Shown: positions 20,984 to 34,173 of the stretch, piece after piece | How positions within the stretch are numbered: the stretch's first letter is position 1 | Layout of the letters: each line of letters starts with the position of its first letter | DNA from: Acanthornis magna | Taxonomy: Eukaryota; Chordata; Aves; Passeriformes; Acanthizidae | DNA: 64,000 nucleotides | Assembly: GCA_036785705.1 (NCBI GenBank) | Contig: JAWUZG010000036.1 | Span: 12,953,501-13,017,500 of the forward strand | Reading direction: 5' to 3' | Notes under the pieces: generated by a model | Databases searched by the model: none | Told to the model about the DNA's origin: nothing | The model's input: the letters and a program-made list of their open reading frames with translations, nothing else | Made by a program: the position numbers and the translations under genes

Positions 20984-23900
20984 AGAAAGAGACTACTTGA
21001 TCATTTCAAAATCCACTATTAATTCATTGACAAGATGGCATTTTTTCCCCTTTCATTTTGTAAAAATAACACTGTTTAACATACCACACTCTGGAAAATA
21101 ATGTCATGATGACTATGCAGACTTCCTCAATAGCACTGACACAATAAATAAAAGCATATATGCCATGCTGAATTTCTATGGTTGTCATGATTTGAGGCCC
21201 ATACGGCTTATGAAAGCCTATTTTTCTTAATGAAGTCACTTATGAATTCCAACAAAGTCAGACTTCTTGTTGGAAAGGTCATCTATATGTTACAGGCTTT
21301 CCTCGATATTCAGAAATCCAACCACTTTATATGTGATATTTGGTACTTCAGTCATCACCTATGAGTTTCGATGGTGTGGAGCTTGCGTTGAATTTTCCCA
21401 GTGCACTCTGTTCAATACTTTCAGCTACTAAAAGTGCAATTGGATTTTATTTGAGGTCCCAACCCTCTCTTGTTTAAGAGTAGTTTTAACAGAATAGTAG
21501 AAGATGTGGCAACAAGAGACAAATAATATCACCAACAATGCCTCACACAAACAATCATAATACTGGAGAGGAAAAGATATTCACCCAACACAGAAATAAA
21601 AAACCTTAATCCTTTAGCAGCCAAATGATATTAATTTTGTTCATATTTTTCAGTTATGTTTACATGTGTTTACATTCACTTCTCTGTAGACAAAAGTTCC
21701 TTCAAGGAACACCCTGGTTTTGGTGTTGATCTCACCAGCCCTAGGATTCCAGTCTGGAAGTCAGCAGCTAACTTTAAACATAGCTCTGATAACAATAACC
21801 TAGATGTATACAACTCATTCAGTATAATTTATTGAATACATTCATCATCTTTGTGCTGGTAATAGGCTTGCTAGCATCAAGGGATTAACCAAGGAGCTGA
21901 ATGGTTTTGGGATGGCCAGTCCTTAAGTAGTGTGACGTGGCCACAGCTTCCTCCTGTCAAACAGGGCTACCAAAAGATGGGGTCGTGCTGATTGCAGAGT
22001 TCACTTCTTGGTCCCTTTAAGTCAGGAAGTCAGCACAGCTACCTGAGGTACCAGGTGAGATACCCACAGCTGAATGTCAACTCAGTCTTTTGTTCTAGAT
22101 CTTCTGCCCCAGAAACAATGCTATTCACCGGTGGCAAGCCAGAAGTATTTTATTGTCTCAATTCAATAAAACTTTTATTTAGCATCCCTCTTATGATCAA
22201 CTTCTTAAGGGTCACAGAAAGTCCATACGAGAGATCCGTTTTGTCCCACTTATCTACAAATAGTTCATAGACTGAGAATCCATATTTGACAACATCCTTC
22301 AGTAATTAATATACCAAACTTCCTTGTATTGGAGAGAAGCAGTGCCACTCACTTCTAGAGCCAAGTAAGAACAGATGCATTGCTCTACATAATACCACAG
22401 ACTGAATCATTGAATACTTCTTCTCTCAGGGGCACTGGACAGGCTGTGCCCTTTGCAGATCAAGCAGCCCTAAGTTCCAAAAGCCAGAAAAGCCTGAACT
22501 GGCATACGTTGTAAAAAATAAATAAAACTCAGTAATGCCAAATGACAAAGTAAACAGATAATTATCTCTAGTCACATCATGCAGAAAGGATTGTGACTAA
22601 AATCCGACAATACTCCTGAGGTTTATAAGCTCCTTTGGCTGGTTATATGTATCATGAAAAACAAAGGCAATTCTAAAATTTGATCAGCTGAACAATTTCC
22701 AGCTAGCAGGTCCTGTCCAACAACCCTGGCTTCTTGCTCAGCTTGCCATCAGTTCCTCATTTAAGCTTCTAAAATTTTAATTCAGTTCATCCAAATAGAT
22801 TTTTTTTAATAAGTTCAAACTTTTCTTTCATTACAAAAGGGAAAAAAAAGAAATATGACATTTTCTGTGGAACGCTACTGCTTTACTGTTCAGTGTCAAA
22901 TAGTCAAGGAAATGGAATTATATTCTCATTGAAATTCTTGTTCTCCTGTCTCAGCCAAAGTTTAACTTCCTGTGAGCTTCCATACTTCCATGTTATTTCT
23001 TCTCAGTAATAAAAAGACATATCAATTGTCTTAGCTGGAAAGTCTTCCCAACCCTTTACCCCTCCTGAATTTTCTCCAGAAAATTTATTATATAAAACCA
23101 CACTTCACAATCATATCCTGAATTGAGAAATGAGTAGAAGTGAATGATAGAATTGAGCAGCATTAATGCAACAGGTAATAACCCTTATAATAAGTCAATT
23201 TATTGTTTTGTATAAATTCCAACCACCTGCTTTTACTTCAGTCACCTTAACATCAAGTTAAATTTTCCAAGGTACATCCAAAGGAGAAGGTTTGCCTACA
23301 GATCCTACCATGATGCTAAACAACAGCCATCCCCAACCCAACCAGCTTAAAAAGGGGAGGCATCAGCACCACCTGGGCTCACCTGCATCTACTCAGTCAG
23401 TCGGGGTACCCATCACAGCACATCACCGGGGGAGATACTTTTGGATGCTTTGTAATACTGGTACTGAAAAGAATATCATGCATTTACCACACACATGCTT
23501 TTACCCTGAACCTCCTGCCTCATTTGGACAGAGAGTGAGTATGATTTCAGGGCACCAAGAGCAGAGGTTTCTCTGTCTTGTCTTTACATCCTTTCTGTCC
23601 TCTCACTGGTCTGTGTGTTGGGAGACTGGCTTCTGATCTTCATGGGAACTTTGTCCACATGGAAAACAGTAGTGGAAATCCTGGAATCATTTTTTCTAAA
23701 ACCCTTCTAAGACGGGTATTTAAAAGAATCCTGTCACTCAAGTCCCTGTGCTGTTGAGATCGATCTTCTCCTTTCCCCCAGGCACTCCTTCTCCTCTTAC
23801 ACAGAGTGGATCACTATGTTAACGGATACAGCAAAGAGAATTATGTGGTGTAGCTCTTCCTGTGTCCTGACCTGAACACCTACCAGTGCTCCTGATTTAA
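20984..23900. other. Non-coding DNA
   Basis: A 114-codon plus frame at 23292-23636 starts at TTG, matches no family and contains a donor-like AGA/GTGAGT in mid-frame; I treat it as chance. No repeats are recognised. Confidence 0.5.
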
Positions 23901-23944
23901 TCACATTACTTGTCCATAAGCATTAATATTGTGGCAAGACTGTA

Positions 23945-24300
23945 GTGTTGCTATTTTATCCCAGAGAATTGCAGGAAGGTGCTGACCCATGGGTACAAAC
24001 CCACAGGCTCTGGTTGATAAGGCACACCAACCAAAGTCAAGCAGAGGGTTTGGAAACTGGTCCTGCTCTGGCCCACCTTGAAGGCTGCTTGTTTGGCAGA
24101 TGTGGGCAGGAGGTGGCCAGGAGCTGAGCTCGGTGTGGGCAGCCAGCAGCTCCCTCCCACTCTCTCTTATCTCTGCACTCATTTTCCCCCTGACTGGGAC
24201 AGGGCTTGCCTGGCTTTGCTCTGCACCGCCAGAGCACAGCATGTACCTTCTCCTGTCAGCCTCCAAGTGTGTCCCTGAGAGCCACTCTGAGCTCAGGTAG
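23945..24300. other. GC-rich patch with a candidate 94-nt internal exon
   Basis: This 350-bp stretch is clearly richer in G and C than its flanks but has few CpGs. Frames are open on both strands, as expected for GC-rich DNA. A pyrimidine-rich run ending GGGACAG is a plausible acceptor for an exon at 24203-24296, followed by CTCAG then GTAGTG as donor. One frame (LAWLCSAPPEHS...) stays open throughout. No homology is recognised. Confidence 0.2.
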
Positions 24301-27300
24301 TGTTCCCAAACAGCAGGGGAGCAGAGGACTCCAGGTTTTCAACCAGCAGAACAGGTATTCTCAGATATCAGATTAGCATTATAACTAAAGGGAACGGCAA
24401 CAAAAGGGAGGCAGGCAGGTATTTTAGACAGAATATTTGGTGCTCAAATTAGCCTGCAACTATCAGTTACAAAGATTCTTTTTCTTTTAAACTATTTTTT
24501 TTCCTGCAAGAATTAATGGAAGCAGTCAAAAACAAAAACAAAAAAATATAGAAAGGCAGACTTAATCAGAGGTACTGATTTATTTGCACAGTTGTACGTA
24601 ATAGCTAAAGTATGTATGTTTTAGCTCACTTCCTTGGAGACACCCTGCAGACTGTAGCACTTTTGCAATACTTAGTTTACCAACATGGTATTGCATTTTA
24701 ATAAAGAGATAGGGACACTACTTACTGCAGTTGTTTAAGGAAAACTCTGCTTTAGCAGTTTCTGAGAACAACTAGAACTACTCTTTAGTTGAGGAGTATA
24801 TTTGTTTAATTTCCTTTACTACAAAATAGTTTTAGTAAAAGATAACTGGAAGAAATTACTAACTACTTTAACAGCTATACTGACATGGCTTTAACTCAGA
24901 GCCAAAATTATTTGAAATATAAAGTTTTTAATAGGCTAATGTTCAATTAACTGGAAGTATTTTCTCACAAAGAACTGTATCTAGTTACAAGTCTATCCCA
25001 CAGAAATGCATCAGGCATTTACATCTAAACAAAAGCTATATTTTAAAATACATAATTTCATAAAATGTAGCCCTGAACAATTAGTCTATGATGTGTTTAT
25101 TAAAATGATGGTGGTTTTATTAAAGACAGAGGGAAGAAAAAATGTGGGACACATTAAGAGAATAAAGGGAATTTATTTCTTTCTCATACTAAATAGAAAG
25201 CTGTCCTGACAGTGCCCAGCAAGCTCTAAAAAGATTAAAGTTTATACAAGAAAAAGAATTATTCAAAAGACAAAACTTTGCTGATTAAAAATGGAAAAAA
25301 TCTGCAAGAAAATCTTATCGATAGATCAATATCACAGGCTACTTCTCTAAGCCTCAGAGAGGAGGGGGAACACATGAAGCATAATACAACACAGTCTCAC
25401 ACATGCTGCTACAAAGTCTCCTGCTTCCCAGGACACATCTCTAACAGTCAGTCTATTTATGCAGCAAAACTACATGTAAGCATCCCAAAATAGCTCACAC
25501 AAACTTCATTTTACTCTCCAGCCTCCAGAAATGCAAGCTTTTTATTATGATTTCTCTTACTGAAATAAGTCAACTGAAGATTTTTAGAAGGTATCTGCAA
25601 GTGTAAGGATTGAGCCTGACTACTGAATGAGAAAATTATATGTAATGTATTAGAAAAGGCATGCAATGTGTAATCTTTTCAAAAATTATGTAAACTCTAT
25701 TTTACAATAAAAAGCTACATAATTTTGTTTCTTACTAATGATTGTGAAACTCAACAGCTGAACATCTCAATAACCATGCACAATTTATCAAGTCAAAATT
25801 AAAGCCTGTGACTTTCTTGGGACATATCTCTGTGTCATAATAGGAAGGAGAGCCTGAAAGAAACAAATGAGCCACATTACCACATTGCGTCGGCAGTCCT
25901 TAAGGAGCTGGTAGATCGGGATCTTGGCTTCATAACAATGCTCATTTCGAAAAATTCCTTTAGTATTACCAGCAGTCAGACGTCAGTTGTCCTTAAAAAG
26001 CTCATTCTCAAAGTACTCCATTGCAAAGTATGTTTTAAAATCCTCTGCTTTTTAACCAAATCCGTCTCATGTAAAAATCCAGGCTGTGGAAGGAGAATTC
26101 TAACATGATGCAACTCCTTCCTTTTTCATGCTGAGTTTACTCTAGCACTGTGCTGTTCGGAAATGACAGTGCTTTTCTCTTCTGTCTTGTATTGCCCTGG
26201 GAGGAACTAGTCTATTTTGAACCTATTCTCCCTTCAGGTCACATGAGAATGAAGGCAGCTGAAAAGAGTCCCTATCTCTTTCTTGCCGTTTGATAACAAC
26301 AGGTTTAAAGGTCAATAACATTAAAAAAAAAAAAAAAAAAAAAAGGGAAAAAAATAAACAATACCAATGGATAATAAATGAAAGGAAAGGATGAATGCAA
26401 GTTACAGTAACATTTCTGAGTTTGCAGGGAAATTACACTTAGAGACATGTTAGATAAATTAGTCTCTGTGGAGTAAAGAAAGGAACAAAGATTTTTTTTC
26501 TTTTCAAATCAACTAAAAGCCTTACCCAGAAATGTAATTCCTCCCTTTCTCTTTTTCCTAACACTTGTTTAGATACTGTGAAAAAGTACTATTGTCTAAC
26601 TCCACAAACCAGAAAGTATTCCCTGTCTGAAAGACATTCAGAACACTGTGGGGAAGTTAAGTAAAAATTAAATTCCTTGTAGACTCTTAAAGCCAAACAC
26701 ACACATACACTCAGTGATTGTTGTAAATCACTGAAGGACAATATACTTTAGTTGAAGAACTATAACAACAGGACGTCCTCTCTATTGTACTGCAGATACC
26801 TTTTCCTGTTATAATAATTACATAAATAGTTTATGCATTACCAAAAAAAAAAGCATTTATAATTCCTAGCAAAAAATATCATAAAAGCTTTGGGAGTTAA
26901 TATTATGTTAACACATTTGACAATCACAGCATTAACAGGAAAAAATGCAGAGAACAAAATAGGGATTATAGTGTTTAATTTATACATTTTTGAAAATGCT
27001 CTGAACTGTGTTAGAATTAGTTTTAAACTGAAAGAACAAATTTATTGCTGAACAAGTGTTTACATGCTTAATAGCCATTCCTTTGCAGTCTCTACAAGTG
27101 TTGCAGTACATTACTTTTGATGGTAGAGCATCTAGGTTAATAATGAAAACAAGCACTAAAGATTGCATTTATAAAATGTATATAGTCTTGGAAAATATGA
27201 TAAATAGATTATCCATGAAAAGATAAAAAAAATAATCAAACTGGAATGTGTGTAAGGCTCTCCACAACCTTTGCACTTTATTTTATAACAGAACAATAAA

Positions 27301-30300
27301 ATGCATTAGCAGCTACGCTGTATATCACCAGGAAAAATCCTAACTGCCCTGGAGGCTTTTGCCAGTGATCTGCATATAAAGTGTTCCACAACAGCAGAAG
27401 GAATGTTAATAAGGTTTCTTGCTCTGCATTCTGTTCTTCATGTTTTCTGGCACTTATCTCTCAAATATCACTCAGTAACTTGCAAAGGACCTTTTGTAAG
27501 AGTCCTGTGGAATCAAAAAGTTAACTTCAAAGAGGGGGAAAGGCATCTGTGGTAAATTTAGCTTGAAGGGTCATACAGTCATGGGACCTTTAGTAACAGT
27601 TGGGTCTGTCACTGTGCAGGTCACACGTCTATAGAAGTGCACATAAATCAGGCACCATGTTGTGAAACTTTTTTATTCCTTTAACGGAAGGAATAGGTCA
27701 TGATAAAAAAAAAAAAAACAACAGATAAAATAGAGGTCCTGGACTGTTGCAGAAGAAGTAGCCATTTAAAGCTGGTTGTTTGGTTTTTTTAAAAATTTGC
27801 TTGATTATTTATTGTTTATGAATATGAACATTATTCCAAATTCAATGAAGGTGCACAAAATGAAGGAAAACAAAGCTCTCCACTGAGTTATTTCACAATA
27901 CCATGCTGAAATGGAATATTCAAAGACTATCTCTGCTATGCCACAAAGTAAATATCTCAGGATAGTCTGCTCTCAGTAGTGTATCAGACAAGATTCTACC
28001 TCTTATTTGTAGTTATTAGAAATGGAACTACAAATATTAACATATTTAGACACTAAATACTACAATATGATATAAATGCACTCTAGTTGCAGGTACTTAA
28101 ATAACTGAGTCAATGTTTTTCAATGCCAATTCAGAAAAAAAGTCCTCATGGAGTTCCATTTCTCCATCTCCATCTCATTAACTAAATACTAACACCCTCT
28201 GTGAACACGCTTTGATAGTCTCCACCCTCAGTTCCTTAGAAATAAACTCCTATTCTCCAAGTGCCTACTGACTTCAACTATTATGAAATATATATTAAGC
28301 AATACATACTTGAAGTGGCCAAATCAGAGCCTGTCTTCAGGTGGCAACCTTAGAAGCATAGGCTTCCCACAAAAATGAGAGTCTATCAGTAGGAAGGAGA
28401 GATCACAGTCCTCCAGGGAATGTTAGTTTTACCTGACATTCATTAATTGACTTTGGAGAAGCTAAAACAAAGAAATCTCTTAACGTTCAGTATGAGAAAG
28501 GCAAACCCTTTACTAGAGAAGTTTCTAGAAAATCCATTAGAACAACTTTGGCAGTTTACAATCGCTCCTAATTAGTACATAAAATCTGCTGTGCTACTGT
28601 TAACATCAACTGCTGTTTTGTCTAAATTTTACATAAATATTGGAGCATACTAGTCCGCTGTGCTCATAAAAGATGGTGTAGTATTTATTTTTGTATATGG
28701 TATGGGGTCAAATAATAAAAACTCACAATTTCTCATAATTTGAGGAATTAGAAGAGAAAAAAAATAAAGAAAAATAAGAAAATAAATAGAAAAATAGCCA
28801 TTGTTTAAATAGCTGATCTGTGCATATAATCCTGTAACATAAAAAACCCAAACAAAATATTTCTTTTCCCTTTTGGAATACTTTTATTTTTTAGGGCGCA
28901 GGAAAAATGTTTTGGAATAGAGGTCTTGTTGGGATGCCATCACACGTAAAGCAAGTGTTGATTGAATAATAAAAATAATGAAGAAATGATTTAAAATTAA
29001 TGAAAATACTAAAAGAGGGAGACATTCAGCACCACTAAATACACTAATAATAAAAGCAGCAAGAAAAACAACAATATTTTTATCTGCATGTGTCATCAAC
29101 TGAGGTTTTAGCTGTACAGTTAAACTGTCTAAGGATGAAAAGATACAGGAATAATTAAAACACCAGTAATAAGCATGCGCTGGATTCAACCCAATTTGAG
29201 CATGCTTACACCTTTGTTACTTATCTTGAAATTAGTAACTAATTGAATTAAACCAGTGCTACAGAGCACAGAATTGAAAATTAAAATGAGTTGCAAAAAA
29301 TATTGACCTATTCCATGCTCGGGAACACCTTTTTCTCGAGGTTATGGAAAACTTCCTTAAACATTCTGAGTTTTGTCTTCCTGGTTTGTAAAACCGGGAT
29401 AACCCACATGATGAAAAGCAATTGGACAACAAACGACTGAGGACACGCAATAGGTGCCAGGTTATTATTGCTGCTGTAGGCTAGCGGGAGAAACGGATTC
29501 ACAATCTCAAACCTTCAGATATAAATAATGACTGGGCTCTTAACTGTGGTGTTTGGAATACACATTAACAAATGAAAGCTATAAAACAATCTGCTACCTT
29601 TTGATATGCAATCTTAGTTTCATCATGGTGCTTTTCCAAGCAGGACAACTAAAATATCTTTAAAAATTAGGAGGTGGGCTCATTCACTCAGGACCATCCC
29701 TGTAGTTGTTTAGTTACTGTTGCATCTGGCCTTGCTCACAGTTTGTATCTTTCTTCATATATACTTTGCAGTTTACACATTTATATGAAATATAGTTTTC
29801 AATACATAAAGAATATGCATTTAAACTTGAAGCCAGCCTGTCTCATCTGTAAGACAACAAATTCTACTGTAGGAAACATTTTTTCTCAAACTAAGCACCA
29901 TACCAATTAGTTTTGTGTTACTGTGAGTTGCCCAGTTCATTCTAGTTCATCCACAGAACTAGATTATCCTCTTATTGTCCTGTACTGCACAACAAGCTGA
30001 AGGACAGAAAAGATTAACAAGATGTTCTTATATTACCTGCATGAGTGGGTCTGAGAACTAGTTAATGCAGGTGCAGTTTCAGGAGACTGATCTTTCATAA
30101 ACAAGTATTAAGTCAGAGTATTAGAGAAATAAAATTTTGACCCACTTGCAGATTTTGCCACTGCTCAATATAGCAAATGATTTTTAAAATATTTTTTGTA
30201 GGGTTAGAATTCCAGGGAATTTCACTTTGCCATTTGTTTCTAGGTGACAGCATATTCCCTTTTGAGTGGAGTTACTTTAGCAAAGAGGAAAAAGTTATAC

Positions 30301-31575
30301 ATAACTGTGTAAGTAGAAGAAATACAAAATGTAATTACAACTAGAGCATAGCACTCCTAGAATGAAAAAAGGAAAACCAAAGGTCATAGAGGAAATGCGA
30401 CGTATGTCACTAATGTTTCCTTTCTGTATCCAAGTACATCTAGCTGCCTGGACTGAGCTACCCAACTTATGAATAAATATGGTTTATTAGCTCAGTGGTT
30501 GCAGTGGAAATAGAGTTACTATGTGCTCTACAAAGACTTTTCACAGAATCAAATGTGCAAAACTCCTCATAGGCAGCATGGCAAACAGGTCCTTCTGCGA
30601 GAATAGCCAATTCTAGCATGATGCCTTGTCTGAAGATGCTCGATCTCAGGCTCCTTTGAAGCTGCCATGTGCTGCTGCCTGAGCTGTACCATGAGCAGTA
30701 AGGAGGTTTGTCTCACAGAGAGGCCTTACAGTGCCTTGCTACCTTACACAGCAAAGTCAGGTTCTTAATATATACGCCCGGCTGAAAATATGTCCTTCTG
30801 CCTTCATTCCTGCCTACTTTTTATATGATGTAATCACTTATGCAGAGGTTAGTAACCTCAGTACTATTTGACCACTGCTGGTCTGCATAGATTTGGTTGC
30901 AGAAATAAAGACAGAATCTGTGTAAAACTTCATTGCTAGAGATTCAAAAAGCAAATAAAAAGTTCTAATTTTTAGGAGTAGGAGAATACTTTTCTGAGAA
31001 ACATTATATTGTAGGCAAACAGTGCTATCAGCTATGGCTATGGTCAATGGTTACGTTTCTCATTAAGACTGGAATAAATGATGTCTGCTAATGTTGGATT
31101 AACACTGCAAAACAGTAAGTAGCCTAAAATTAAATACTGCCCTACTGGAAGACTTTGGACTTCAGCTGAGCTAAGGCTGCCTAGTGTGTCAGGCTGTTTT
31201 TCCCTTTTTTAAAACAAGAAACATGAAAAATTCCCCCAAACTGAACCATGGGTGTATCCACATATATGAACACATAGATATATAATAGTACGGTTTGCAT
31301 TATAAAAACACAGTCTTTCAGATCTAAATGGGCTTATTGCAATAATACTGCATTAATTACATAGTAAAAGGAAAAATCTATCAATGTTTTCATCAGACAT
31401 TCTGTTTTTGAACTACTTGCTCCACACAAACTCAGACTACAATTTCTTAGTTAAATGGTTGCCTAAAAAATAAGCATTGGTGGTTCATACTTAACTCAGC
31501 AGGGAGTTAAGCAGTAGCTATGGTTTCCAAAAGTAATATGCCAGTTTTTTAGACTAAAAATAAGAGGTAGACTAG
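24301..31575. other. Long non-coding AT-rich stretch
   Basis: More than 7 kb without a recognised gene or transposon. A22 at 26323-26344 and A14 at 27705-27718 are simple tracts. Frames near 28884-29189 and 30838-31047 are AT-rich and unconvincing. The segment 27270-27480 has more even composition but no identifiable feature. Confidence 0.55.
26323..26344. repeat. Poly-A tract (A22)
   Basis: Twenty-two uninterrupted A, followed by GGG and a further A-rich stretch. No retrocopy is recognisable upstream. Confidence 0.95.
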
Positions 31576-31597
31576 CTTTTTCTCTCTCTCTCTCTCT

Positions 31598-31640
<43 letters not shown>
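31576..31640. repeat. Homopyrimidine tract: (TC)10 then T40
   Basis: Bases 31581-31600 are ten TC units and 31601-31640 are forty T, giving 65 consecutive pyrimidines with the lead-in. On the minus strand this is poly-A following 31641 upward, but no retrocopy is recognised there. Confidence 0.97.
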
Positions 31641-31644
<4 letters not shown>

Positions 31645-34173
31645 GAAGAGGTGGCTGCTAGGAAAAGCAGGACAGAATTGTATAGCTTTTACAAAGATTT
31701 CAAAATAAGGGCTGGTCCTGGACAAAGTTACTCTTGAGTGTCAGGCTTACTATCTGAGAATTGTCAAATTTTTTAAGACATGCCCTCTTTTATCATCATC
31801 TTGTTCAGAAGAATGGGACAGTGTGAGATTAAGGAGAGAAGGTTGGAAGACTGTTAGGAATACCACCATTCTAATTTCAATAATACAAAATAGATCACCA
31901 TTTCAAGCAAACAAAACTTGCATGTACAACCTGCAAATTTACACTTAAAATTTAAATATGTTAGCTAATCTTATATATTAAAGCTCCCTTTTTTTTTTTC
32001 CAATTTTTTCTTTTCTAGAACAAGATTCTAACATTACCAGAAAAGCTGCATTCTGCAACTACACATACTCTAAAAGGAATGTTTCTGTAACATTTTGTCT
32101 TTTTGGAAACAATCAACTTTTACTCTCAGAAAGTCATCCTGAAAGCAAATCTGAGGTGAGGTAACTACATTAGTGTAACAGCACAGTTTTCTACAAAACA
32201 GTAGACTGGATTTCTCCATGTTCTTCACTGGAAACTTGGCATCCACAGGTATGGGACCATGACCTGAATGAGTCAGACATGGATAAGGTTCTTGTTTGGT
32301 AGAATGACATCATCCATGCTTCTAAGTCCTTCACAAAAATGTCAGGAACTAAAATTAACTCTAAATTATTCATTATGTTACAAAGCCTTTCTTGAAGAGG
32401 AAGTACACCTTTGTGACACTTGCGCTTCAAAAAATCCACTTGAAATTGTATAAAATTTGCTAGTCATGTTTCACTTCTGTTTGTTTTTGTGGTATGGAAA
32501 ACTCCAAAGACTTAATCTGGCCTGTACAAGGCAAAGAAAGAAAAAACTAAACATTTTATAGGACCACTCAAAAGTATAAAATGTGTTTGATCTTTAACAG
32601 AAAATTGTCAAACTCAAAACTGTAATTAAAGGAAAAAAGCTATGTATTTAAAAAAGTGGCAAGTTACTGTAGAGCTTCTATGAGAACAAATGAAGGTTAC
32701 ATTGAGAGTACATTACTTGTCATGAATAATTCACTGAGAGTTAAACAAGGCACACAAAGAAAGGAGTTTTCTCAGTAGCCTTGAGCTGTCAGAGGATTGG
32801 TTGTTCATTTAAACTGGTCAGCTAGGCTCTGGCTAGAGACAACTCTGATAGGCACTTGCTGGGGTAGTCGGTTTCCATGATTCAGACATCTATTTTAAGA
32901 CAGACAGAACTGCTCCTCTCAGCTGTCTATCTATCCTTCTGTGGACTGTGGCTTCCTGCCTATTTTTTGTTAGAAACCTAAGTTTTGAGAGATTCAAAAT
33001 GTACTGGATAAATTCTATGGTACCAGCATAAAACATAGAAGTTTATATAACATGGGGATTAGGCTTTTTTGCCTCTCCACTCTCTTACTCTTAGCAGTTG
33101 AACTGAATTTAGAAAGGATTCAAATTTTTCCTTTTATAGAAATGTAAATTTGACATATTTCCATATTTGGCCTCACATCATATTTGGATTGTGTGAGAGA
33201 TGAACAATGCCAAGACACCACTGCCCCAGTCCATATTTAATGTAGTAATTATCATTTGTTTTAAAAAGCTGCACCTCTGACCTCTCACCCCTTCCTCCCC
33301 AGAGGGGAAAAAGTAAAGTGATCAAAAGGAATATGCATACATATAGTACAGCAGCTATGCCTACCACTGAAAACTCATATAAGGCCTCCTTCTCCTGAAT
33401 ACTCAGGCATCTGGAGGGAGACATACAGTATGGTCTGATATTCATTGACTCTAAATCTCTTTTCAGTTTAGGACTAATTTTTTAGTTTTATTTGAACTCA
33501 TTATTCCATATTTATATGTTTGAATTTCCCCTTATTAATCACTGTACCAGGCACAAGAAAACCATATTGCATTTTAAATCCCAAAGAAATCATCAGCAAC
33601 ACCGACTGCAAATACCACCAAAGATGACAGTAGCCAGAAACCTCATGTTGTTCTGGAAGTATCAATTGCATAAATTGGATGCAAGCATTTCAGTATTACA
33701 TCTTTCCTCTGTACCCTTCTATGAGTATGAGATACTTTGACGTCAAACATATCACAGCTTATCCTATTACATGGATCTCCACAGAGGCACATTTATGTGT
33801 AGACCTTGACACACCTCCTGTAGAACAGCAATTCCGTACAGTACAGTTTTACTTGACACCTAGCTAGTGTTTTAGTTTTAAATACTCTAGTGGTAGCCTT
33901 CTAATACAGCAAATCAATCTAGTCTTTTTTCTTGATGATCTCCTTCAGTACTTGATTAGCAAAGCTATCTCTATTTTTAACATTTAATTCAATCCAGTTA
34001 ACTTCCTTCTAGATATTTGCTGCTATGTTAAATGCAGAAAGAGAGAATCTTTAATTAAAATAATAGAAAAGGCGTCAAGTCTTCCTCTTTCTTGATTTAG
34101 GGTGTTCTCTTTTTAATTAAAGGGTTTTCATCAACTTTACAATGTATTTCCTTAAAAAAACCTAATTGAAGAG
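31641..34173. other. Non-coding DNA
   Basis: An 82-codon minus frame (32439-32191) looks superficially protein-like but has no recognised motif. Frames at 33173-33445 (-) and 33492-33740 (+) likewise. No transposon signature is seen. Confidence 0.5.

Noticed and set aside
21983..22055. Acceptor/donor pair ending CCAG|GTGAGA
   Set aside because: All three frames contain a stop before the donor, so it is not a coding exon.
23292..23636. 114-codon plus-strand frame
   Set aside because: TTG start, no recognised motif, length within chance expectation.
32123..32157. 26-nt microexon-like segment (acceptor ACTCTCAG, donor CTGAG|GTGAGG)
   Set aside because: Too short for coding evidence; such pairs are common by chance.
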